Assembly: GCA_958510825.1 (NCBI GenBank)
Contig: OY294048.1
Coordinates: 17,067,589 to 17,131,588, forward strand
Direction: 5' to 3'
DNA: 64,000 nucleotides
Origin: Brachypterus glaber
Lineage: Eukaryota > Arthropoda > Insecta > Coleoptera > Kateretidae
The notes beneath the pieces are model-generated. The model had not been told where the DNA came from. It was given only the letters and a program-made list of their open reading frames with translations, and did not search any database. This document shows, in pieces, positions 56,690-64,000 of the stretch. Within the stretch, counting starts at the first letter, position 1; the number at the start of each line of letters is the position of its first letter. A program made the translations under genes and the position numbers.

Positions 56690-57290
56690 AAGAAAAAAGT
56701 TTTTCCTACGGACCCCTATGAAAATCACATTTCGCACACTCTTTTGTTCTTTAGAAAACGTCTTATATCACACTTGTGTGTATATGTATGTAGGTTTGCC
56801 TAATTTAATTTAGATATTTACGTTGTAGATTCTACGAATTTTATTTACCTCGTTTTATATGCCATTTTCCACCTTTCATCACTGCCTTTTATGATATCTT
56901 TTATGTTTTTCAATCCAAATATTTTTCTTTCTCGTGTCAAAAATAGAAATTGTATAGCCTTACTATTTTAACCAAGGTCAATATAAATTGAGATGTTTTA
57001 TTAATGTCTAGATTTTACAAAAAAATTCTTGATTTAAGACAAGGTGCTTGCGGTTAGGTAACCCAGTAAACAGACGCCAAGAAAACTAAAGGTAAATGAA
57101 AATCACATTTTCTGTTAAGAAACTTTATATTTTTTTGGGATCGTAGGAAAACCAGTGTACATAACTCGTTGTAAAGTGTGTTTCTAACACTTGCAAGGTT
57201 TCCTCACTCGCCTGACGGCTCGCTCGTAAACCTTTCAACTAGCCTAAAATATGTCACTTTCCACATTAGTTATGTAATATACTATCTATG
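56690..57290 (-). repeat. Long dispersed repeat, copy 2
   Basis: Minus-strand partner of 45000-45910 with CCTACGGACCCCTATGAAAAT, GTGCTTGCGGTTAGGTAACC, CATAACTCGTTGTAAAGTGT and CCTCACTCGCCTGACGGCTCG. Several internal deletions relative to copy 1. Confidence 0.6.
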
Positions 57291-57499
57291 AACGTTTGTG
57301 CTAAATAGATTTTCGAGAAAACTAAATTCTTCACCAGAAGAATAGTAAATAAGCGAATGAAGCATTAGTTTAAGAACTTCGCAAAGAACGGACTTCGTGG
57401 ATTGTACATTTTGTTGTTTGTCGATTTTTACAACATAACTGTAATACGTTTTAGCTAGTCAAACTTTAAACGCGATATTCTTAAAACATACTTTTTGTA

Positions 57500-58140
57500 A
57501 TTTCGTGCTTTAAAAGTGCCCCAAACAAGTTTTAAAAGTTTCATGCAGGGTTATTCTGTATCAAAAACTAAGAAAAAAAGTTTCTATACATGTAGGTCGA
57601 AAAATCGCTTTTAAAGCTACTACGGCTCTTTAAAACTGGTGCAGTTTTAGGAGCCCATAGCTTACGATTGATTTTTGGAAGTACCTGTATATAAGTTTCT
57701 TAGTTTTTGATGTACATTTACCTTGAATCTTGAAAACCTAAATTTTAAACATTTTAGTATTTAATTTTTATTCCTCGAACCGTGAAATTTTACCTTCAAA
57801 TTATTTTCTCTCGAAAACGGTTAATCCTACAGTATTATTTTGTATTTTGACCTGAGGAAGCATATTCCAAAAATAAAATTACAGAAAAAGATTGAGACAA
57901 AAAACTAATAAGGCCCCCCAGTTTCGCACACCCCTGTTTAAAATAAGTTCCTGAAAATAAAATAAGGTTAGTTTACTCGTTGCTGTACCTCAAAGCGTTC
58001 TGAAGTTATTAAATAAAAACCGATTTTTTTAGCCACTTTCAAAGGGGCTTAGCAACCTTACGACGCATTTTTAGACATATGTTTATAAGAACTTTTTTTA
58101 TATTAACCCCTTGAGATTAATGACATTTACTGGACATCCT
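57500..58140 (-). mobile_element. Relic of the 30.7 kb palindrome family
   Basis: Contains TACATGTAGGTCGAAAAATCG, CTCGAAAACGGTTAATCCTA, CCCAGTTTCGCACACCCCTG, CACTTTCAAAGGGGC and ACATATGTTTATAAGAAC in the order of 31240-31760, with deletions. It ends where the TTACCTCGA foldback begins. Confidence 0.65.
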
Positions 58141-58149
58141 GTATACGGA

Positions 58150-58780
58150 TAGGGGTCTTTACCTCGAAAAAATTTACCTTGCAAGCAGTTACCTCGAATA
58201 TTTTTATCTCAAAATTAATTACCTCGAACACCTTTACCTCGCACGAAAATTACCTCGAAAGGACATTATCTCGAAAGAAAATACCTCGAACGGACATTAA
58301 CTCACATAAAAAAATACCTCTAAAATACACAATTTATTAAAAATTATAAAAAAAGCAAACAAAACCATTTATTTAGAAAAAGAAGGAAAATTTAACAGCA
58401 ATAAACTTAGTTATTTAAAGCAATAATATTGATATATTATACAAAAATTAATCTAGTAATTGCCCATAAATTAAAATTTAATCAATAAATGATAAAATAT
58501 GAGCAAAAAAACTGCAATATACCTTGTATATTATACAATATCGCAAAGAAACAGATAAAAAGTTTAAATAAAGCCCTTTTCGAGGTAAAAGCCGTTCGAG
58601 GTAAAATCTTTCGAGGTAGTGTACTTTCGAGGTAATTTCCGATCGAGGTAAATTTTTTCGAGGTAACGTCTTTTCGAGGTAACGTCTTTTCGAGGTAATG
58701 TCCTTTCGAGGTAAATTTTTTCGAGGTATTTTTTTTGAGGTATTTGCTTTCGAGGTAAATTTTTTCGGCTCCCAATATAT
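58150..58780. mobile_element. TTACCTCGAAA foldback, copy 2 (uninterrupted)
   Basis: About 630 bases. Left array 58160-58325 of TTACCTCGAA units, loop of about 230 bases containing AACTTAGTTATTTAAAGCAA, then the inverted array 58575-58770 of TTTCGAGGTAA units. It shows the empty site of the LINE found in copy 1. Frames opened by the array (TSKANTSKKIPRK... repeats) are by-products. Confidence 0.8.
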
Positions 58781-58883
58781 ACAATGGCTGACGCCGTTAG
58801 ATATAGTGACTCTAGGGCAAACTTTTTTTTTCATTCGCAAAATAAAAAAATATATAATTCCACGGACATTTACTTTTTATATA

Positions 58884-59974
58884 CACAGAAAAAAAGGATA
58901 TTTTGAATCAAAGCAAAACGATCTTGAACCAACGCCATGACTGCCTTAGATCAAGTCCGCCGTGATCTTGGCATTTGAGATCCTAGATTTAAGGACATAT
59001 CCCTAAATAAAAGCCACTTAAACCATTTATTTAAGATCATATTATCTTAAACCAAGTATATAATTATCTTGATTCAAGATCATATTATCTTTATCCAATA
59101 TAATATTATCTTACACCAAGTCTTGATTTAAGATAATATAATCTTGAATGAAGAGAATTATAATCTTGATTTAAGACTATGATTCTCTTGATTCAAGATC
59201 ATATTATCTTAAACCAAGACTTGGTGTAAGATAAAGACCCCACAGTCAGGTTCCAGGGTTAATAGAATGGTAAATATTTTGAAAAAATTTCCCACACATG
59301 TATAATATTATTTCGCACGCCTATGAAATATGATATGATTATTAGAGTAAGACTGTTAATCGTGTGAAATTTGGTTTCATAGGTTGTCGTAGGAATAAGC
59401 ACTTGTTTTTGAAGAAAAACTTGTTGCAATGCCATTGCAAAATGCCGCTTATAGGTATAAATTATTTAAAGCTATTTACCGGTGAATTTTTTAAGTGTAT
59501 TTGAAAATCCCCATCGTTTGAGGGTAACAGATACAAATTCTTCCATTTTAAAGCAGATAAAAACAATGATACACCTTTAAAGACAACTGACGGCAAAAAA
59601 AAAACAAACCCAACTTCTCTCCCGGGCATATCTTGAACTACTACGCAAATTGTCTGCCAGCCAATAACAACGGGCGAGTCTACTGTATATCTACGTGGGG
59701 TGAGGCCGGCAAACTCTTTACCGTAAGACAACAGGGGCTTTGAATCAAGATAATAACTCTTGATTCTCTGTTACTATTTTAAATGTCATGCATTTAAGGA
59801 AAAAATCCTTGACACAAGGATTTTTTTACCAAGAAAATAATTAAAGGAAAACAAAGTCACAGATAATCTTAAACCGAGGATACATGATCTTAAAAGAAGA
59901 TTAATACCTCGATTTAAGATAATATAAATCCAAGATAATTTATTATCTTCTGCCAAGATAACCTTTTTTTCTGT
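58884..59974 (+). mobile_element. CACAGAAAAAAAGG element, full-length copy
   Basis: About 1.09 kb from CACAGAAAAAAAGGATATTT to AACCTTTTTTTCTGTG. It includes many ATTATCTTGA/TCAAGATAAT motifs near both ends, TATCTTAAACCAAG/CTTGGTGTAAGATA blocks and CCTTGACACAAGGATTTTTT. The 89-codon minus-strand frame at 59462 has no recognised domain. Its 3' 0.9 kb is collinear with 20663-21538. Confidence 0.8.
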
Positions 59975-60302
59975 GTATTTTGGATGATTAATTCTATCTA
60001 GTAGTTAACCTACAACAATATTATATATCATACATGAAAAAGTTTTTGGGATGGCCCCTTTATTCATATTAAATATTCATATTTTAGAAAATCGATGAGA
60101 ACTCTGAAAATAACATTTCTGGACCGGAATGAAATTTTCATACAGGCCAATCCATCATTTTTAGGATCTAAATTTAAAAATGTTTTATTAATAAACCCAT
60201 AAAATTTAAATTTATTACTTTAGAATGGACGTAAAATATGAATATGAATTTTAAAAGGGGTGAATATGACGTACATACAGAGAAATGATTACTAAAAATA
60301 AG

Positions 60303-60649
60303 TACACTGAAAAAACGAACATTTCGGAGTGTAAAAGTTTAAAAATAATATTACGTTTTATGTACCGTATTTTTTTATAACATTACATGTTCCATACCGT
60401 AGAATTAGAAAAAAACAATAAATTTTCGGTATTTTCTTTGTAAAATAAATAAGCATTCAGAATGTCATATAAAATTACTGTACGCATATAGGTTATTTTG
60501 TTGCCCATATGTATACCGGAAATTTATTTTTACCATAAGAATACTGCTGAAAATAATAAAATAACATTAAGCATTTCGGAATTTTATCGGTATTAATTGT
60601 GGCAACAAAATAAGCAATAATGCGTACCGGAATCCTTTCTTTCAGTGTA
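60303..60649. mobile_element. TACACTGAAA TIR element
   Basis: 347 bases bounded by TACACTGAAAAAACGAACAT and GGAATCCTTTCTTTCAGTGTA, with CATTTCGGA repeated inside in both orientations. Non-coding MITE. Confidence 0.6.
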
Positions 60650-60889
60650 GAAATATTTAATTTAGTTATAATTGTACTGAAATATAAAGAAAACATATAT
60701 TTTTGCTTCATTATTTTTAATTTTTATTAAATAAAGCTTAAATTAGCAATAAACTTAAAAATACTGCTGCCAATAAAATAATACTTTCCCCTATAGGTTC
60801 ATTAAAATCAAAAACCAAAAAAAATAAAAAAATAAAAAAAATCAAAAAAAAAATTCAAAAAAATAATTTTTTTTTCAACAAAAGTTTCT

Positions 60890-61235
60890 TTTTTCGTATA
60901 ACAAAAAATAAATAAAAAAATATAGTTTTGACCCCATTTTACCCCCTTACCCCAATCCGATTTTTACCAAAAGCCCGAAGCGTTATTGAGTTATCGTGGT
61001 CACAAACTTCCCGGACACAGACCGACAGACAGAATTTTTTTGACGGAAATTATATTTTTTGGAATTTTGAAAAAGTCCAGAAACGTAAAAAAAGCGATAA
61101 AAAAAAAAATTTTTTTCAAAAAATGTTTCTTTTTTCGTAAAACGGAAAATAAATTGAAAAAAATAGTTTTTACCCCATTTTACTCCCTTACCCCAATCCG
61201 ATTTTTATCAAAAATAATGCCAGTCTAGAACTTTG
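60890..61235. repeat. Tandem duplication of a CCCCATTTTACYCCCTTACC segment
   Basis: TTTTTCGTAWAACRRAAAATAAAT ... CCCCATTTTACCCCCTTACC ... CCAATCCGATTTTTACCAAA occurs at about 60890-60975 and again at 61130-61215 (period about 240). Between them is a CACAGACCGACAGACAG tract, as in other dispersed repeats here. Confidence 0.65.
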
Positions 61236-61479
61236 GATGATCAACCTATGGCATATATAAAATGCCCAGAAACGTAAAAAAAGCAATAAAAATGTTTCGA
61301 AATTCTTTTACTAACGCAAGATTTTCCTTGGGGAAAGTAAAAATATTTATCAAAAATGCAGTGATTGGCCAGGACTGGCCTAGTAATAAGGAACAAAAAA
61401 CAAAAAAAAAATACCTACTATACTACTTGACAAAAAACGTTGACAAAACAAATCATACTTAAAAACATTTAAAAAACTA

Positions 61480-61600
61480 AAAATTATTATTATTATTATT
61501 ATTTATTTCAAAAAAGTTACACATAGTCATGGAGAGTCCCAAATAAGCTTGTGCTAGGGGCTCTCCATTAATTTTGACAAAACATAATTTAACAAGGATA
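61480..61600 (-). repeat. Probable LINE 3' end with (AAT)n tail
   Basis: Read on the minus strand: GGAGAGCCCCTAGCACAAGC, TTATTTGGGACTCTCCATGA, GTGTAACTTTTTTGAAATAA and then an (AAT)n run, the pattern of a LINE 3' UTR and tail. The same UTR segment without the tail is at 5500-5600. Confidence 0.55.
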
Positions 61601-61699
61601 TTTTACTAATGGATCACAACCAATTTTCTGGAATCAGGATTTCTGATCATATCTTTAAATATCTCATCAAATCAATTCATACTCGTTTTCACACTTTAC

Positions 61700-63011
61700 T
61701 AGGGTAGGATCACCGGTTTTAGCCGTTGCACCGGTTTTAGCCACATAGAGTATTTTTTTGGGTTTAGGTAAAATATCTGTGAATTTAGCTCAAAATCTTC
61801 ATTTAAATCCGATTCCAGTGATAAAAATTAGGACAAAAAATATGTTAATTAAGTTTTTATTGTAGCAAAACGAACATAGCTCTCATGTAAAAATGTGATT
61901 TTGAAAAAAATGTAATTTCTTATGACTTTTCTTAAGAATCCCGCCAGAATAATAATTTTAAATATGTAATTCAGGTCAAATTAAATTCGTAAAACATTTA
62001 TATCAAGTTAAAAGTAAGTAATTAAACTGTTACTTTTTTAATATTTTAATATTAAATTTATTCTTTAATTTGCTTGGCAATAACTGGGGCACTAATATTC
62101 TTCTCTTTCTAGTTATAGCCACAGAACTGGCTAAAACTGGAACCTAAGTTGAACAGTTATAGCCAATATCAAAAAATGTCAATATGTCCAAATTACTGTA
62201 CAAATAATAAAGATTTTTTCGAAAAATACCTTGAATTTATCTAATAGTATATTTAAATTAAGAAAGGACTATTGTCCAAAATATATTAAAAAGCTGAAGA
62301 CTGAAGCTGAAGACTAAATATGTCACATACATATAAAATTTATTCTTAAACTCGTATAAATATGGTATAAACTACCGGCTGGCCCAGGCCCCAAAAAGAC
62401 TAAACAAATAAATAAAATTTATTCTAAAACTCGTATAAAACTGGTATAAATATGGTACAAACTACCGGCTGGCCCAGGCCTCAAAAAGACTAAACGAATA
62501 AAAATTAATTTGATAAATTATAATTAAAATTATCGGATAAATTACCGGAGAGAAGATGTGGTTGGCTGGACCGGGCTGTAAGAAAAAATGCAATAAAGAA
62601 CGAAATTATTTCAAATATCGATTTAGAAGTATATATATTTTTTAAACTATAAATTTAAAACTGTTACAAAAATATAAATAAAAATTATTTTATTATTAAC
62701 CCCTTTTTAACTTTTTTTAATTAATAAAATTTTAAAATTCATTTGTAAAATGGTGGCTATATATGGTGAATTTTTATGGCTAAAACCGGTATTTAGGTGG
62801 CTAAAACTAGAGAATTTGTATTATTTTGGTTTTTATTGTATTTTATTATATATTAGCTAAAGTTATATCATATAAATATTTATTTTATAGTAGAAATATA
62901 TTGTAGGTTTCACAAAAACCAAATACTGCAACCTTAAAATTATAATGCATAATAAAAATAAATAAAAACAGAATTTTTCTTAAGGTGGCTATAACTGGGG
63001 TATCTACCTTA
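61700..63011. mobile_element. TIR element with GGCTAAAACCGG subrepeats
   Basis: Left end TAGGGTAGGATCACCGGTTT and right end complement TAAGGTAGATACCCCAGTTA pair over about 25 bases. GGCTATAACTGG/GGCTAAAACCGG recurs near both ends (61730, 62115, 62140, 62790, 62815, 62990). A unit of about 80 bases with ACTACCGGCTGGCCCAGGCC is duplicated at 62320-62500. No transposase frame seen. Confidence 0.55.
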
Positions 63012-63837
63012 TAATAAACATTTAGTTTTATTTTGTAAAAATGAAATATTTTAACTTATATGACGTGACATTGACATGATAATAAATAATTTATAGCTAG
63101 AAAAATAAAGCTTTTTGTGCACTAAAAGCCAGTAGTACGAATTTCATATATACAGAGTGATTCATTAGCCTCTTATAAAGCAATGAAAAGTAGATTTAAG
63201 TAATTCATGAAGAAATATAAATGAATTGTACATTTCGAAAAGGACTCATCTCGGTTTTTTTTTTCAAAATTGACTTTTTTGATCTTGTTTCATGTACTCA
63301 TATAGACCGATATTCTGTGAGCGAGAACGGTTCATATCCTTTCAGCATAGTGACTTTCCATTTAACTTTGTTTAAGGCACTCCGTGGCAGTTAATGGATA
63401 TGCCAAGTTAGTTGCATTTGGAAAGTATGCAAAAAATCCTCTGGAATGAAAGGACGGGCAAATAACTCATTGATTGATTTTATTATAAAGATAAGGAAAA
63501 AAAATCGAACATTGCTGAGTTTTTAAAATACAATAAAAAGATCCCTTGAATCACATTAGAGCTATCAATACTAAGGCCGGTCGCGGCCTTTAAGGGACTA
63601 GAATAATGCTTTTTTTATAATTAAGGAAAGGTAAATGCTAGAAAAAACAACGTTCAAATTTTAAAATTTATTTATTTCAAAACGTAAATAATTGAATGGT
63701 ATGTTTTTTTTATCCAAAACATACTGTAAACTGGGCCCATGGAGTAAGCCTGATTTTTTTTTGTTTTTTTCTTTTAAAAAATGTGTCATTATCTGGTTAA
63801 ATGTTGCTACTTATTTTTTAAATGACGGAGAATTTAC
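63012..63837. other. Spacer before the second lipase's last exon
   Basis: ATACAGAGTGATTCATTAGC at 63151 is typical of the end of a dispersed repeat. Otherwise AT-rich, presumably 3' flank of the lipase whose stop codon is at 63838-63840 on the minus strand. Confidence 0.4.
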
Positions 63838-63993
63838 TTAATATCCTAAAGTATCAAGAAAATCTAATATAGTTTTATATATAACTTTAAAACGATCTCT
63901 TCCATACAGGTGATCCATGTGATTAAATCCACTATATTTGTAAAGATAAGCTTTAGCTTTTTCTGGCAGTCTTTCGTAAATTATACTCGAGTC
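63838..63993 (-). CDS. Last exon of a second lipase-like gene
   Basis: 156 bases after a TTTTTAG acceptor at the right edge of the window, 51 codons plus a TAA stop. It encodes DSSIIYERLPEKAKAYLYKY, then SGFNHMDHLYGRDRFKVIYK and TILDFLDTLGY. The FNH(M)D block is the catalytic-His block of the lipase-3/acid-lipase family. It lies upstream of, and in the same orientation as, the gene at 40-52 kb, so it belongs to a neighbouring tandem paralogue that continues beyond the window. Confidence 0.85.
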   Translation of the reverse strand, partial: DSSIIYERLPEKAKAYLYKYSGFNHMDHLYGRDRFKVIYKTILDFLDTLGY

Positions 63994-64000
63994 CTAAAAA

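Noticed and set aside
58478..58840. Lysine-rich open frames of 100 and 120 codons (minus)
   Set aside because: Translation of the TTTCGAGGTAA array in overlapping frames; the same array gives similar frames at 37434-37715.
60493..60711. Minus frame starting MKQKYMFSLYFST as the missing lipase first exon
   Set aside because: It overlaps a TACACTGAAA MITE, has no convincing signal-peptide pattern and no donor in the right phase.

Overview
This is an AT-rich eukaryotic window that reads as insect nuclear DNA. There are no operons or ribosome-binding-site logic. Genes are split by GT-AG introns, two insect-type gene families are present (a 7tm_6 odorant receptor and a lipase-3/acid-lipase-like gene), and most of the rest is transposon debris. 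A beetle or a similar TE-rich holometabolous insect is my best guess, but that is inference; nothing in the window fixes the species.

Layout. 0-4.3 kb: a foldback element, a 0.95 kb CAGACAGACCAGG minisatellite and unremarkable AT-rich DNA. 4.34-4.45 kb: one isolated exon resembling galactokinase/GALK2 with the GGGMDQ motif. 6.2-15.0 kb: an odorant receptor gene on the + strand, modelled here as six exons with consistent phases (407 codons). Its second intron is packed with two hAT-like MITEs, a foldback, a minisatellite and a LINE fragment. 15.03-16.87 kb: a decayed non-LTR retrotransposon of the R2/R4 type with a restriction-like endonuclease, minus strand. 17-40 kb: no convincing complete host gene. 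This stretch holds satellite-like tandem arrays (18.4-19.6, 26.4-27.3 kb), foldbacks, MITEs, a broken CxxC-type pseudogene (24.4-24.9 kb) and a 5'-truncated CR1/jockey-like LINE (35.4-37.4 kb) sitting inside a foldback element. 40.1-52.2 kb: five internal exons of a lipase-3-like gene on the minus strand, separated by introns filled with palindromes, a 0.75 kb tandem duplication and a minisatellite. 52.2-63.8 kb: nested foldbacks and MITEs. 63.84-63.99 kb: the last exon of a second lipase gene on the minus strand, so the lipases form a tandem cluster running off the right edge.

How the genes relate. The odorant receptor is a membrane chemoreceptor subunit and the lipases are predicted secreted or lysosomal neutral-lipid hydrolases; the sequence gives no reason to link them functionally. 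The most interesting coding observation is that the lipase gene keeps the fold motifs, splice sites and an open frame across 309 codons but has lost the catalytic nucleophile (G-H-S-x-G is read as A-H-G-M-A), which suggests a pseudo-lipase. The most interesting structural observations are nested foldback elements whose empty and filled sites can both be read inside this one window, two MITEs with perfect 8-bp target duplications, and a GC-AG intron in the receptor gene.
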